DNA of 64,000 nt from positions 682,001 through 746,000 of the forward strand of contig NZ_AP025466.1 in the NCBI RefSeq assembly GCF_024347355.1, written 5' to 3'. Positions 1 through 9,837 of the stretch are shown piece by piece. How positions within the stretch are numbered: the stretch's first letter is position 1; the number at the start of each line of letters is the position of its first letter. The DNA is from Vibrio chagasii (lineage in GTDB: Bacteria > Pseudomonadota > Gammaproteobacteria > Enterobacterales > Vibrionaceae). A program made the position numbers and the translations under genes. Under the pieces are notes generated by a model, which did no database searches, was not told the DNA's origin, and was given only the letters and a program-made list of their open reading frames with translations.

Positions 1-734
1 TGATGGAGCATGGTAAGCACGTCATCTGTGAGAAGCCTGTTGCATCGAATATTGTGGAAGCCACACGCATGTTTGAAGTCGCTGAGAAAAACGGTGTGGT
101 ACTGTTTGAGGCGTATAAATCACAATTCCTGCCTAACTTTAAGCAAGTCCAACTTGGGCTAGAAAAAATCGGCAAGGTACATAAAGCGCACATCAACTAC
201 TGCCAGTATTCATCGCGTTACCAAAAATACCTGAATGGTGAAAACCCAAACACTTTTAATCCAGCTTTCTCCAATGGTTCACTAGTCGATATTGGCTTCT
301 ATTGCGTTGCAGCAACGGTAGCGCTGTTTGGTGAACCTGATAACGCCCAGGCATCTGCAAAACTGCTGGAATCAGGCGTTGATGCGCATGGCTGTGCCAT
401 CTTCCAATACCCTGAATTTGACGTGACCCTTGCACACTCTAAGGTCAGCGACTCATATGCGCCAAGCGAGATCCAGGGTGAGCAAGGTGCGATCATCATT
501 GATCACATCGCTGAATGCACCGACGTTAAGATCCGCTATCGTGATGGAAGCATTGAAAATCTCACTCAAGTGCAAAGCGAAAACTCAATGAGTTACGAAG
601 CGCAAGCCTTTGCTGATTGCATTGCTGGCGATCACACCACACAAACCGATGCTAAACAGCGCGCATTAACCGTTGCCAAACTAATTACTAAGATGCGTCA
701 ACAGGTTGGTGTCGTTTATCCTGCAGATAAATAA
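1..734 (+). CDS. Gfo/Idh/MocA-family oxidoreductase, 5' end outside window
   Basis: This is the C-terminal three quarters of an NAD(P)-dependent sugar or polyol dehydrogenase-like protein. The frame is open to the window edge, and the first visible residues (HGKHVICEKP) are the internal EKP motif that closes the Rossmann domain in this family, so the Met at position 3 is not the real start; roughly 85-95 residues are missing. The GFO_IDH_MocA C-terminal alpha/beta domain follows, and the protein ends at LITKMRQQVGVVYPADK. The substrate cannot be told from the sequence. The next gene lies about 165 bp away, so there is no obvious operon partner in the window. Confidence 0.85.
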   Translation, partial: MEHGKHVICEKPVASNIVEATRMFEVAEKNGVVLFEAYKSQFLPNFKQVQLGLEKIGKVHKAHINYCQYSSRYQKYLNGENPNTFNPAFSNGSLVDIGFYCVAATVALFGEPDNAQASAKLLESGVDAHGCAIFQYPEFDVTLAHSKVSDSYAPSEIQGEQGAIIIDHIAECTDVKIRYRDGSIENLTQVQSENSMSYEAQAFADCIAGDHTTQTDAKQRALTVAKLITKMRQQVGVVYPADK

Positions 735-898
735 TACAGCTCATTAAGCTAACGCACTGATTTTAATCACATATCAGTTTATGCATAACTAAATTTAATC
801 CTTACGACAAATAACCGGATTAGTTGATCAGAGGGCTATCTGATTAAATCCGCGTTCGATATCTATCGTATTTATTTAATTTATTGAAGGTGTGTAAA

Positions 899-1057
899 GT
901 GTTTTCAGTTGATGATCGCGTTGTAGCAACAAAAGGTGTTGAACTTGGTGAAATGGTAGTAACTGGTCTAAGTGCTGGTGGTTACTACGTTCACGTTACA
1001 ACAGTAGAAGGCGCAATGCCGCTTACTTACCCAATGCAAGACCTTAAAAAAGCATAG
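899..1057 (+). CDS. Small 52-aa protein, unknown function
   Basis: A short ORF starting with GTG encodes 52 residues beginning MFSVDDRVVATKGVELGEM and ending MQDLKKA. A GAAGG ribosome-binding motif at 886-890 has suitable spacing to the GTG at 899; the in-frame GTG at 890 would overlap that motif and is less likely. A strong intrinsic terminator follows about 50 bp downstream, and codon use resembles that of highly expressed neighbours (many GTT, GGT and GAA codons). It has no membrane segment and no cysteines. The VV/GG-rich beta pattern suggests a small folded beta domain, but no family is recognised. Confidence 0.6.
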   Translation: MFSVDDRVVATKGVELGEMVVTGLSAGGYYVHVTTVEGAMPLTYPMQDLKKA

Positions 1058-1108
1058 TCTAACCGCTCTGCTCTTTTAGTAGTCACTCTGCTAAAGGTAA
1101 CAAAATTG

Positions 1109-1162
1109 AGGCCTTGGCTGCTTTACTCTTCTGCATTAGAGTGAACAGCCAGGGCCTTTTTT
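1109..1162 (+). terminator. Intrinsic terminator after the 52-aa gene
   Basis: AGGCCTTGGCTG at 1109-1120 pairs with CAGCCAGGGCCT at 1146-1157 (one G-U pair), followed by a T run. It closes transcription of the small gene. The rest of 1058-1370 shows no other feature apart from the presumed grxB promoter. Confidence 0.75.
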
Positions 1163-1370
1163 ATATCTGCTACTCCCCGCCAAGCTCTCCACAGGTTTAG
1201 TCATTGCAGCAAAGCCAAATCCGGCAGACAATAGAATGAATCAAAGCGTAACGACACCAAGCACTTATTGCCTGTTAATACGCACTCTCTATTGATGTTT
1301 AGTGTTTACAGAAGTTTCTGGTACATTAGCATCATCTTATACTTACAATGACCATGAACTGAGGGAAGCT

Positions 1371-2003
1371 ATGAAGCTTTATATTTACGACCACTGCCCT
1401 TTCTGTGCACGAGTCGCCTACATTGCTCAATCTCTAGGCTTAAACATCGAACTTGTTTCTGTGGATTATGATGATGCCCAAACCCTTATCGATTTAATCG
1501 GTAAAAAGATGGTACCTGTATTACAAAAAGACGATGGTTCTATCATGGCTGAGAGCCTAGATATCATTGCGTACTTCATGGACCTAAAATCAAGCGACGA
1601 GCAGCGTGAGCCATCAGAGCAAGTGACCTTGTTCCAAACTCGCGCATTCCCGCTAAGCCAGCGCATTGGTCTACCACGTTGGTGGAAGCTGGACCTTACT
1701 GAGTACCAATCACCAGCAAGCAAAGAAGCATGGCGCGCAGCCAAAGAAACCGAAGAACTCAACTTCGACAAGCTGATTGAACAAACACCGCAGTTTGTTG
1801 AACAGATTAACCCGCTTCTGAAAGATGCAGAGCTGCTACTGAACTTAGAGAATGGTGAGTCTTCGCTGCCTCTTATCGACCAAGCAGTGTACTTCTCTAT
1901 GCTGCGTGGCTTCTGCGTTGAGCCAAGCATCACATGGCCACCAGCTCTAGAACGTTGGTTAGAAAAGCAGAGTGAAACGCTAAAACTGTCTCTTCTTCGC
2001 TAG
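1371..2003 (+). CDS. grxB: Glutaredoxin 2
   Basis: This 210-aa protein matches E. coli Grx2 (about 215 aa): an N-terminal thioredoxin/glutaredoxin domain with the redox motif CPFC at residues 9-12 and a C-terminal all-alpha GST-like domain (about 75-210). It reduces protein disulfides and glutathione mixed disulfides in the cytoplasm. The reading frame extends 23 codons upstream to 1302, but the ATG at 1371 is preceded by GAGGGA with good spacing and gives the canonical MKLYIYDHCPFC amino terminus. It is a single gene closed by its own terminator. Confidence 0.92.
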   Translation: MKLYIYDHCPFCARVAYIAQSLGLNIELVSVDYDDAQTLIDLIGKKMVPVLQKDDGSIMAESLDIIAYFMDLKSSDEQREPSEQVTLFQTRAFPLSQRIGLPRWWKLDLTEYQSPASKEAWRAAKETEELNFDKLIEQTPQFVEQINPLLKDAELLLNLENGESSLPLIDQAVYFSMLRGFCVEPSITWPPALERWLEKQSETLKLSLLR

Positions 2004-2028
2004 AACGATTACAACAAGCACAAACAAA

Positions 2029-2073
2029 AAATCGAAGCCATCAGGTATCTCCCCTGCTAGCTTCGATTTTTTT
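2029..2073 (+). terminator. Intrinsic terminator of grxB
   Basis: AATCGAAGC (2030-2038) and GCTTCGATT (2060-2068) form a 9-bp stem followed by a T run. The preceding A run could also let it end ppsR transcription arriving from the other strand. Confidence 0.8.
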
Positions 2074-2109
2074 ATCTTTCACTATTTCGATGACATCAAG
2101 CTCTTGTTA

Positions 2110-2943
2110 TTACAACAGGCGCCTTCTCAAGCCGGTTCGCTCTAGGATACGGGTAGAAATCTCTTCAACCGATAATGAAGACGTGTTGATGTAAGGCACA
2201 GCTTCTCTACGGAACATCGCCTCCACAGTTTGCAGCTCATACAAACACTGTGAGTCACTCGCGTATTCACTGCCCGCTAAACGATTCTCACGGATTTCAG
2301 TCAATCTTTCTGCATCAATGGTTAAACCAAACAGCTTATGTCGGTATATCTCAAACTCTGGCAGCAGCTTTAATCGCGCCAAGTCATCATGAATGAATGG
2401 ATAGTTCGCTACGCGTAGGCCAAACTGCATCGCCATGTACAAGCTGGTTGGGGTTTTACCACTTCGAGACACACCCAGTAAGATGATGTCGGCTTCTTCT
2501 AGTCCTTTAAGCGTAATGCCATCATCGTGCGCAAGCGTGTATTCAATTGCGGCAATACGGTCGAAATACTTCACCGAGTCCTTGTTTACACTGCGTGAGC
2601 GTTGAAGCTTAGGTGTCGGCGCCATATGGATGTCATCTTGTACCTTCTGGACAATGCTTTCCAACACGTCATAGCAATGAGCAGGCGCTTCAAGCAACTT
2701 CGCTTTGATTTCAGGAATCACAATCGAAAAGAACACTAAAGGTTGCTGACCACTCTCACGATACGAAGTGTCGATCTCTTTCAATAAATCAGAAAGTTTG
2801 TCCTCACTTTCAACAAACGGAAAGGTTTTCTCATTGGCTTTGAAGGGAAATTGACCTAGAACAACATGCCCTAAAGTCTCACATGTTATGGCCGTTCCAT
2901 CAGAAACATAGAATACATCACGACTTTGAATATCAATTTGCAT
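2110..2943 (-). CDS. ppsR: PEP synthase regulatory protein (bifunctional kinase/pyrophosphorylase)
   Basis: This 277-aa protein belongs to the PpsR (DUF299) family. In enterobacteria the family inactivates phosphoenolpyruvate synthase by ADP-dependent phosphorylation of the enzyme and reactivates it by Pi-dependent dephosphorylation. The P-loop GVSRSGKT is at residues 157-164, and the N-terminal [15 protein letters not shown] region is typical. It is transcribed divergently from ppsA, its target, across a 178-bp shared promoter region, the usual genomic arrangement. Length is normal for the family. Confidence 0.93.
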   Translation of the reverse strand: MQIDIQSRDVFYVSDGTAITCETLGHVVLGQFPFKANEKTFPFVESEDKLSDLLKEIDTSYRESGQQPLVFFSIVIPEIKAKLLEAPAHCYDVLESIVQKVQDDIHMAPTPKLQRSRSVNKDSVKYFDRIAAIEYTLAHDDGITLKGLEEADIILLGVSRSGKTPTSLYMAMQFGLRVANYPFIHDDLARLKLLPEFEIYRHKLFGLTIDAERLTEIRENRLAGSEYASDSQCLYELQTVEAMFRREAVPYINTSSLSVEEISTRILERTGLRRRLL

Positions 2944-3121
2944 TTTTTATTTAATGTTTAAAATTATTTTGAGTAGGATGGTAACCATAATATATATAAC
3001 AAAACCCTGCTGACTATTACGTCCCCCACAGCTTTTAAAAATAATTTACATTTTTTTAAACTGACACGTAATCGTTTGCCTTTAAATCCCTACAATGCTT
3101 GCTATGTTTCTGGAGAAATAA

Positions 3122-5494
3122 ATGCAAAATAATACCCTATGGTTCAATGGCCTATCCATGGAAGATGTCGACAAAGTCGGCGGTAAGAACGCCTCACTGG
3201 GCGAGATGGTTTCTAACCTATCCAATGCTGGTGTTTCTGTACCAAATGGTTTTGCAACCACCTCTCACGCGTTTAACGACTTTCTTGACTACAAAGGTCT
3301 TGATGAGCGCATTCACCAATTACTTGACGAACTTGATGTTGAAGACGTTGAAGCTCTGCGTAAGACAGGTGCAACGATTCGACAATGGGTTCTAGATGCC
3401 CCTTTCCCAGAATCACTAGAGCAAGACATCCGTGATAACTACCGTGAGCTAATCGAAGACAACGAAGAATTGTCTGTAGCTGTACGTTCATCTGCAACGG
3501 CGGAAGACCTTCCAGATGCTTCTTTCGCAGGCCAACAAGAGACCTTCCTTAACGTGAAAGGTATCGATGCGGTACTAGAGGCGACTAAGCACGTTTATGC
3601 GTCACTGTTTAACGACCGTGCTATCTCTTACCGTGTACACCAGGGCTTTGACCACCGCGGTATTTCATTGTCTGCAGGTATCCAACGTATGGTTCGTTCA
3701 GACAAAGCCTCTTCAGGCGTAATGTTCACCCTTGATACAGAGTCAGGCTTCGACCAAGTCGTATTCATCACCTCTTCTTGGGGCCTAGGTGAAATGGTTG
3801 TTCAAGGTGCTGTGAACCCAGATGAGTTCTACGTGCACAAGCCAATGTTAGAAGCAGGCCACCAGCCTATCGTGAAGAAAACCTTTGGTTCTAAGTTGAT
3901 CAAGATGATCTACTCAACCAACCAAGAGATCGGTAAGCAAGTCGACATCATTGATACGGATGAGCAAGAGCGTAATCAGTTCTCACTGAACGATGAAGAG
4001 ATCAAAGAACTAGCAAAACAAGCGATGATCATCGAGAAGCACTACCAACGTCCGATGGACATTGAATGGGCGAAAGATGGCATCGATGGCAAGCTTTACA
4101 TTGTTCAAGCTCGTCCAGAGACGGTATGTTCTCAAAGCGACCAAAACGTTATCGAGCGTTACGAGCTAAATAACAAGGCAGATGTACTCGTTGAAGGCCG
4201 TGCTATCGGTCAACGCATCGGCTCTGGTCCAGTGCGTTTAGTTGACTCTCTAGACCAAATGTCACTGGTTCAAGAAGGCGACGTGTTAGTAACAGATATG
4301 ACAGACCCAGATTGGGAACCTGTTATGAAGAAGGCCTCTGCGATTGTTACCAACCGTGGCGGTCGTACTTGTCACGCAGCAATCATCGCTCGTGAGTTAG
4401 GCATCCCTGCAATCGTTGGCTGTGGCAGCGCAACAAGCAACCTTGAAGATGGCGCGACTGTAACAGTGTCGTGTTCTGAAGGTGAAACCGGTTATGTCTA
4501 CCAAGGTGAATTAGAGTTCGAAATCAAACGTTCTGAAGTTGATGAGCTACCATTGCTACCAACTAAAGTGATGATGAATGTGGGTAACCCAGATCGTGCT
4601 TTCGATTTCGCGCAGATTCCAAACGAAGGTGTGGGCCTTGCTCGTCTCGAGTTCATCATCAATAAAATGATTGGTATTCACCCGAAAGCGCTGCTTAACT
4701 TTGACGCTCAGTCTGACGAGCTTAAAGCTGAAATCACACAGCGTATTCGTGGTTACAAAGATCCTATCGATTTCTACGTAAGCAAACTAACAGAGGGCAT
4801 CGCGACCATCGCTTCTGCATTCTGGCCTAAGCGTGTGATCGTACGTATGTCTGACTTCAAGTCGAACGAATACAGCAACCTAGTTGGCGGTAAAGAGTTC
4901 GAACCACATGAAGAGAACCCAATGCTGGGCTTCCGTGGTGCATCTCGTTACATCTCGCCTGTATTCGAAGACTGTTTCGAGCTAGAAACTCAAGCGATCA
5001 AACGTGTTCGCAACGAAATGGGTCTTAAGAACGTTGAAATCATGATTCCATTCGTTCGCACACCAAGTGAAGCAGCTTCGGTTATCGACATTCTGGCTAA
5101 ATTCGACCTTCGCCGTGGCGACCAAGGTCTGAAAGTCATCATGATGTGTGAGCTGCCATCAAATGCGATTTTGGCTGAAGAGTTCTTGAAGTACTTCGAT
5201 GGATTCTCTATCGGTTCAAACGATATGACTCAGCTAACGCTTGGTCTAGACCGTGACTCGGGTGATGTTGCACACCTATTCGATGAGCGTAACCCAGCTG
5301 TGAAAGCAATGCTGAAAATGGCTATCGATGCTGCGACCAAAGCCGGCAAGTACGTAGGTATTTGTGGTCAAGGTCCATCTGACCATGATGACCTAGCAGA
5401 GTGGTTAATGGAACAAGGCATCAGCTCTGTATCCCTAAACCCAGATACGGTTATCGATACGTGGTTGAAGCTAGGCAACGTTGCTAGCAAGTAA
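3122..5494 (+). CDS. ppsA: Phosphoenolpyruvate synthase (pyruvate, water dikinase)
   Basis: This 790-aa enzyme converts pyruvate, ATP and water to PEP, AMP and phosphate for gluconeogenesis. It has the N-terminal ATP-grasp PPDK domain (opening [20 protein letters not shown], with [21 protein letters not shown]), the swivelling phosphohistidine domain with [14 protein letters not shown] (catalytic His418) and the C-terminal TIM-barrel PEP-utilising domain. A GGAG motif at 3112-3115 supports the ATG at 3122. Its original terminator has been split by an IS4-family element. Confidence 0.96.
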   Translation: MQNNTLWFNGLSMEDVDKVGGKNASLGEMVSNLSNAGVSVPNGFATTSHAFNDFLDYKGLDERIHQLLDELDVEDVEALRKTGATIRQWVLDAPFPESLEQDIRDNYRELIEDNEELSVAVRSSATAEDLPDASFAGQQETFLNVKGIDAVLEATKHVYASLFNDRAISYRVHQGFDHRGISLSAGIQRMVRSDKASSGVMFTLDTESGFDQVVFITSSWGLGEMVVQGAVNPDEFYVHKPMLEAGHQPIVKKTFGSKLIKMIYSTNQEIGKQVDIIDTDEQERNQFSLNDEEIKELAKQAMIIEKHYQRPMDIEWAKDGIDGKLYIVQARPETVCSQSDQNVIERYELNNKADVLVEGRAIGQRIGSGPVRLVDSLDQMSLVQEGDVLVTDMTDPDWEPVMKKASAIVTNRGGRTCHAAIIARELGIPAIVGCGSATSNLEDGATVTVSCSEGETGYVYQGELEFEIKRSEVDELPLLPTKVMMNVGNPDRAFDFAQIPNEGVGLARLEFIINKMIGIHPKALLNFDAQSDELKAEITQRIRGYKDPIDFYVSKLTEGIATIASAFWPKRVIVRMSDFKSNEYSNLVGGKEFEPHEENPMLGFRGASRYISPVFEDCFELETQAIKRVRNEMGLKNVEIMIPFVRTPSEAASVIDILAKFDLRRGDQGLKVIMMCELPSNAILAEEFLKYFDGFSIGSNDMTQLTLGLDRDSGDVAHLFDERNPAVKAMLKMAIDAATKAGKYVGICGQGPSDHDDLAEWLMEQGISSVSLNPDTVIDTWLKLGNVASK

Positions 5495-5523
5495 TCTTCA
5501 CTAATCGAAATATGAATAAAGCC

Positions 5524-5536
5524 AGTCATTACGACT
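5524..5536. repeat. Left target-site duplication of the IS4-family element
   Basis: The 13-bp sequence AGTCATTACGACT directly precedes the left inverted repeat and recurs at 6978-6990. Because it contains the palindromic arms AGTC/GACT, and GACT also precedes both terminal repeats, the duplication could be parsed as short as 5 bp (ATTAC). Thirteen bp agrees with the 10-13 bp I recall for the IS4 subgroup. Confidence 0.75.
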
Positions 5537-5594
5537 TAACACTGATCATTTAAGCATTTTTTCGATCAGTTGAACGATCCCATAGATGGTTGAC

Positions 5595-5630
5595 AATACC
5601 CTTAAGCACTTTTGTTTAAGGGTATTTTTT
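5595..5630 (+). terminator. Hairpin guarding the transposase start
   Basis: A perfect 11-bp stem, AATACCCTTAA (5595-5605) with TTAAGGGTATT (5616-5626), is followed by Ts and lies just upstream of the transposase ATG. It resembles an intrinsic terminator that blocks read-through from ppsA into the transposase, or a structure masking its ribosome-binding site, as known for other insertion sequences. Confidence 0.65.
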
Positions 5631-6968
5631 ATGTTGTCACACTGGTTAATTGATGTTGACGATTTTGCTAATCCAGAATCTCTTTCTTTGTTCCAAAAAG
5701 ACCTGCCGCTAGATTGGATAAACCAAGCTTTATCTGAAACGAATAAAGCGAGTATGCGCCGTAGAAAGCTACCCGCTGAACTCGTTGTATGGCTAGTCGT
5801 TGGTATTGGTCTATATCGAGATAGACCGATCACCGATGTACTCGATAAACTCGACCTCAAATTGTCTAATTCATTGGGTGAGTCTATTGCACCTAGTGCA
5901 ATTCCCCAGGCGAGAAAGCGCCTCACCGCTAAACCTTTACAGTCATTATTCTCAATCACTGCAAAACACTGGACACAGTTGGAGGATGCCGCTGATACAT
6001 GGAATGGTTTGAGTCTATTTTCAATTGATGGCACACAGTTTAGAACTCATGATAATCCAAGCTTAGTCGAGCATTATCAATATGTTTACTACCGTAAAGA
6101 TAGGCATACTGAGTACCCAATAGTTCGAATGTGCGCACTCACATCACTACGCAGCCGCCTTATTCATGATGTGGCTTTTGGGGAAAGCTCTAAAGGTGAA
6201 ATCAGTTATGCAAAAGATTTAATTTCATCATCAGTTCCGAATTCATTGACCATTTTTGACCGTTGCTATTTGAGCGCAGAACTTATGCTTAACTGGCAAC
6301 AAGAGCATGGGACAAGCCACTGGATGACCCCAATAAAGTCGAATGTGAAATATGAAATCATCGAGCAACTCGATGATGATGGACATGATCTTATTGTAGA
6401 AATGAAAGTCTCCCCCCAGGCTAGAAAACAGGACCCGAGTCTTCCGGAAACGTGGCAAGCTAGGCTGGCTCTATATCCCGATGATGGTGAACGACAACCA
6501 AATCATATACAAGGGTTGCTGACATCTCTAACAGATAGAAAATACAGTTTAAAATCATTATTAGATGTGTACTTCGAAAGGTGGGAGATCGAGAATAGCT
6601 ATGGCGAGATTAAGCATGACATGCTTGAAGATGAAATCCTGCTCCGAAGTCAATCTGTAGAGGGCGTAGAGCAAGAAATATGGGGTATCCTTATCGCGTA
6701 TAACTTGGTTCGTCTGGAGATTAGCCGGATAGCAAAAGAGGCAGAAGTCTCGCCACTTAGGATAAGCTTCACGATGGCTCTTCGCGATATTCAAGATGAA
6801 CTAATGTGGTGTGCTATCGCCTCACCAGGTTCGATTCCCCAAAAGTTGCGTGCTATGAGAGAACGAGTGAAACGTTATATCTTGCCCGAAAAACAAAAAC
6901 GGCCCAAAGATAGGACCGTTCGTTTTAGCAAAACTCGCTACATTGTGCGTTCTAAACATCTTAAATGA
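5631..6968 (+). CDS. IS4-family transposase
   Basis: This 445-aa DDE transposase has the IS4 N-terminal domain (around MRRRKLPAELVVWLVVGIGL) followed by the DDE nuclease domain. Likely catalytic residues are D133 (IDGTQFR), D210 (FDRCYLS) and E321 inside the family signature Y-2-R-3-E-6-K (YFERWEIENSYGEIK). The frame is open from 5586, but the ATG at 5631 gives the length usual for IS4 (about 440 aa) and follows the guarding hairpin. The frame is uninterrupted, so the element is probably active or recently so. Confidence 0.9.
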   Translation: MLSHWLIDVDDFANPESLSLFQKDLPLDWINQALSETNKASMRRRKLPAELVVWLVVGIGLYRDRPITDVLDKLDLKLSNSLGESIAPSAIPQARKRLTAKPLQSLFSITAKHWTQLEDAADTWNGLSLFSIDGTQFRTHDNPSLVEHYQYVYYRKDRHTEYPIVRMCALTSLRSRLIHDVAFGESSKGEISYAKDLISSSVPNSLTIFDRCYLSAELMLNWQQEHGTSHWMTPIKSNVKYEIIEQLDDDGHDLIVEMKVSPQARKQDPSLPETWQARLALYPDDGERQPNHIQGLLTSLTDRKYSLKSLLDVYFERWEIENSYGEIKHDMLEDEILLRSQSVEGVEQEIWGILIAYNLVRLEISRIAKEAEVSPLRISFTMALRDIQDELMWCAIASPGSIPQKLRAMRERVKRYILPEKQKRPKDRTVRFSKTRYIVRSKHLK

Positions 6969-6977
6969 TAGGTGTTA

Positions 6978-6990
6978 AGTCATTACGACT
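6978..6990. repeat. Right target-site duplication of the IS4-family element
   Basis: Second copy of AGTCATTACGACT, identical to 5524-5536. It is followed by GGCTTTTTTA, the separated distal half of the ppsA terminator. Confidence 0.75.
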
Positions 6991-7001
6991 GGCTTTTTTA
7001 A

Positions 7002-8116
7002 CTATTCCAATAAGGCTCTGGCATTGTCACCTTCTTCATAGATATACAGGCTGACACGAGACAATATGGTTATCTCTTCCATGCTCACTTGGAGTGAGTT
7101 TTGACCTCTTCCAAGGTTCGCCCTCAAGCGATCGACAAGCTCCTGCACGGCTATCAAATCATCTCTCGCTTTCGGTACTCGCGTCTTCATGAAGTTAAAC
7201 CATTTTTCACTCATATTACGGTTTATCTTAGCGAGCACTTCGCTATTAGTAATAGTAAATGCCTTATCTAGATTACCGCCATCACGAAGAATATCGTAAA
7301 TAATATGACCATTTTTCTTCGCTACCATCATGTTCCGAGTATTAAGCTGTAGCTCACCAATATGTCCATTCGCCATCTTTAAAAAGAACTTAATATCTTT
7401 GTAGCCAGCATCGGTTGCACCGCAGTTGAACTTAGCGTTGTCACCTTGGCTCGTACCGTAGCGATCTTTCATTGCTGATTGGTGGTGCTTCAGTTCAACA
7501 AATTCTTTGGTAAGAATGATCATCGCCTTTGCTACGATCATATCGTCCATATTCTCAAACACGATCGTCATGCGTGCCGCATCTTTAAGATCACCGATGT
7601 CGTAATGACGTTTACGATTAGTGATCTTATCTAGCGCACCGTGGAAGTCTTTTACACCTAAATAAGCGCCGGGAGGTTGCTTGAGCGTGCCATTACATAC
7701 TGAAGCCACTTTCACTGAGAACTCTCTGAGGGCCTCTTGCGCTTCAACGGTTTCCATAAACATCATGAAGAGTTGTTTCTTCTTGAGCGTTGCGTTGGCA
7801 ACTTGATTTCGAGAGCCAAAATCGAGGTTCCCATTTACTAGCTTCTGGCTTGATGTTTCATCCAGATAGTTATGGATCTTCTCTTTCTGCGTCATGATGT
7901 CGAGAATCACCTGGTCTTGCTTTTTATTCGCTTCATTCAGGTAATCGAAGTTTCCACCTTGTGCTTCAATGCTTTTAGCTTCTGTTGGTAGTCTTTGACG
8001 TTAACCAATCGAAAGCCCTGAGACATAATGCCTTGCTGATTTATCTTGGCGAGCATCTTAGCCTTATTCTTCCTAACTTGCTCTTGGCTAATCTGAATTT
8101 CTTCTGTGGTCGGCAT
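7002..8116 (-). pseudogene. RelA/SpoT-domain-like protein with a frameshift
   Basis: Two overlapping frames together encode a ~371-aa protein. The first starts at the ATG at 8116 (MPTTEEIQISQEQVRKNKAK), reads to QQKLKA and then runs out of frame to a stop near 7930. The second continues as SIEAQGGNFDYLNEANKKQDQ and runs to 7002; its longest ORF begins at GTG 7910. One extra A in the AAAA run (plus-strand TTTT at 7973-7976) would join them. The second part has RelA/SpoT nucleotidyltransferase-like motifs: DLKDAARMTIVF, GYKDIKFFL, GELQLNTRNM and GHIIYDIL. It may be a broken (p)ppGpp-synthetase-like gene, a sequencing error, or a slippage site. The family assignment is by motif spacing only. Confidence 0.6.
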
Positions 8117-8435
8117 ATCTTAGTTCCCTCTCCAATATGCAGTTCATTTTGTACTGTCGGGTTCGCACTCCTTTTTCCTTTAACGATATTAGTTTATGGA
8201 TTTGATAATTACATTAGCCAGAAAGGGTAACCCTATAAAATAAATAAGGTTTGAGAGGTTGTTCCATAAAGTCACAGAACAAAATGCGCCAATCCTATCA
8301 ACCTCAGGGTTAAGGAATATAACGAGATCCGGCAACAATGATTGGTATCGTGCTGACCTTACGTTATCCTTTACACAATTCTTCACAGCTCTGCGCTACC
8401 GCTGTGAGTCTATCTTTAAGACCAAAAAGAGTAAT
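8117..8435. other. Intergenic region upstream of the MATE gene
   Basis: No convincing gene is seen in these 319 bp. The short palindrome AGGGTAACCCT at 8224-8234 could be an operator. The upstream extension of the MATE frame (from 8259) lacks hydrophobic or conserved features and is treated as non-coding leader. Confidence 0.45.
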
Positions 8436-9770
8436 ATGAATTCTACTACCGTAACTCCCTCGCCTTCGCTTGGCCGACAACTCTATACCATGACGTGGCC
8501 AATGCTGTTTGGGGTGCTTTCTCTAATGAGCTTCCAACTTGTAGACAGTGCCTTCATTGGCCAGCTCGGCGTTCTGCCGCTTGCTGTTCAAGGTTTCACG
8601 CTACCTATTCAGATGATCATCATCGGAATTCAAGTCGGGTTGGGCATCGCGACCACAGCAGTCATTGCACGTGCCATTGGTGCTAACGAAATGCGCTACG
8701 CTAAGCAGCTAGGTGGGCTTGTGATCGCAATGGGAAGTGTGAGTGTCGCACTTTTTTCAGTCATCATTTATCTGCTTCGTGGCCCAATTTTAGAACTACT
8801 CGATGCGCCAGCAAGCGTATTGCCGATCATTGACTCTTACTGGATCTATTGGCTAATCAGCTCTTGGACAGGTGCGTTACTCTACTTTTACTACAGTGTG
8901 TGTCGTGCCAACGGTAATACTATGCTGCCCGGCTCGATGATGATCGCGACCAGCATCATTAACTTAATATTGGACCCAATCTTCATCTTTACGCTCGACA
9001 TGGGCATCAACGGTGCAGCGATTGCGACAATTTTAGCGTTCGGTGCGGGCATCTTTATCGTGGCGCCCAAAGTAACCAAGAAACATTGGATGACGTTCGA
9101 CTGGCACGATCTTGATATCGGCAAGAGTGTTCGCTCGATTGGCAACATAATGGGTCCTGCGATGGTGAGCCAATTGCTGCCACCTGTATCCTCTATGTTG
9201 GCGACTAAACTGCTGGCAGGCTACGGTACGGCTGCCGTTGCGGCTTGGGCGCTGGGTTCTCGTTTTGAATTTTTCTCGATTGTAGCGGTGCTTGCCTTAA
9301 CCATGTCGATGCCACCAATGGTTGGTCGCATGTTGGGAGAAAAGAACCTGACTGATATTCGCAGTTTAATCAAGATTGCCGCAACCTTTGTACTTGGCTT
9401 TCAAGTCGTAATTGCGCTCGTTACGTGGGTATTCTCAAGTGGATTAGCAGGATTGATGACGAGCGACAGTGAAGTGACCACAATCCTAAATTATCACCTC
9501 TTGATTGTCCCAATCAGCCTTGGTCCTCTGGGAATCTGCATGCTGATGGTGTCGGTTTCGAACGCCCTAGGTAAGTCTTACACCGCATTAACGATTTCAG
9601 CACTGCGTCTGTTCGCTTTCTTCTTGCCTTGTTTATGGATTGGCTCTCACCTAGCTGGAATTGAAGGCCTATTCTGGGGTGCCATGGTCGGTAATGTGTT
9701 TGCTGGAACCTGCGCATGGTTCATGTACCAACGTGCTTTAGGCCAAGTTGACGCTAAACTTGCCAGCTAA
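8436..9770 (+). CDS. MATE-family multidrug/Na+ antiporter
   Basis: This 444-aa inner-membrane protein has about twelve hydrophobic segments in two MatE repeats, starting with LYTMTWPMLFGVLSLMSFQ and QLVDSAFIGQLG. Such proteins export cationic drugs or metabolites by Na+ or H+ exchange. The chosen ATG (MNSTTVTPSPSLGRQ) places a short cytoplasmic tail before TM1; the frame is open another 59 codons upstream without family-like sequence. A weak AAGAG lies just upstream. It stands alone and ends at a clear terminator. Confidence 0.9.
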   Translation: MNSTTVTPSPSLGRQLYTMTWPMLFGVLSLMSFQLVDSAFIGQLGVLPLAVQGFTLPIQMIIIGIQVGLGIATTAVIARAIGANEMRYAKQLGGLVIAMGSVSVALFSVIIYLLRGPILELLDAPASVLPIIDSYWIYWLISSWTGALLYFYYSVCRANGNTMLPGSMMIATSIINLILDPIFIFTLDMGINGAAIATILAFGAGIFIVAPKVTKKHWMTFDWHDLDIGKSVRSIGNIMGPAMVSQLLPPVSSMLATKLLAGYGTAAVAAWALGSRFEFFSIVAVLALTMSMPPMVGRMLGEKNLTDIRSLIKIAATFVLGFQVVIALVTWVFSSGLAGLMTSDSEVTTILNYHLLIVPISLGPLGICMLMVSVSNALGKSYTALTISALRLFAFFLPCLWIGSHLAGIEGLFWGAMVGNVFAGTCAWFMYQRALGQVDAKLAS

Positions 9771-9809
9771 CCCGTGAGCAAGCTTTTAGCTGATATTTGT
9801 TAAATACAA

Positions 9810-9837
9810 AAAAAGCAGCCACTTAGGCTGCTTTTTC
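9810..9837 (+). terminator. Intrinsic terminator of the MATE gene
   Basis: AAAGCAGCC and GGCTGCTTT form a stem around ACTTA, with flanking A and T runs, so it could work in both directions. Confidence 0.8.

Larger units (their letters stand above)
5537..6977 (+). mobile_element. IS4-family insertion sequence, apparently intact (1441 bp)
   Basis: Terminal inverted repeats TAACACTGATCATTTAAG (5537-5554) and, on the other strand, TAACACCTATCATTTAAG (6960-6977) match at 16 of 18 positions. They enclose one full-length transposase and are flanked by a 13-bp duplication. Removing the element plus one duplication restores a perfect intrinsic terminator downstream of ppsA (stem AAAGCCAGTC/GACTGGCTTT, loop ATTAC). 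The insertion therefore sits exactly in the hairpin loop. Both ends and the coding frame look undamaged, suggesting a fairly recent insertion. Confidence 0.88.
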
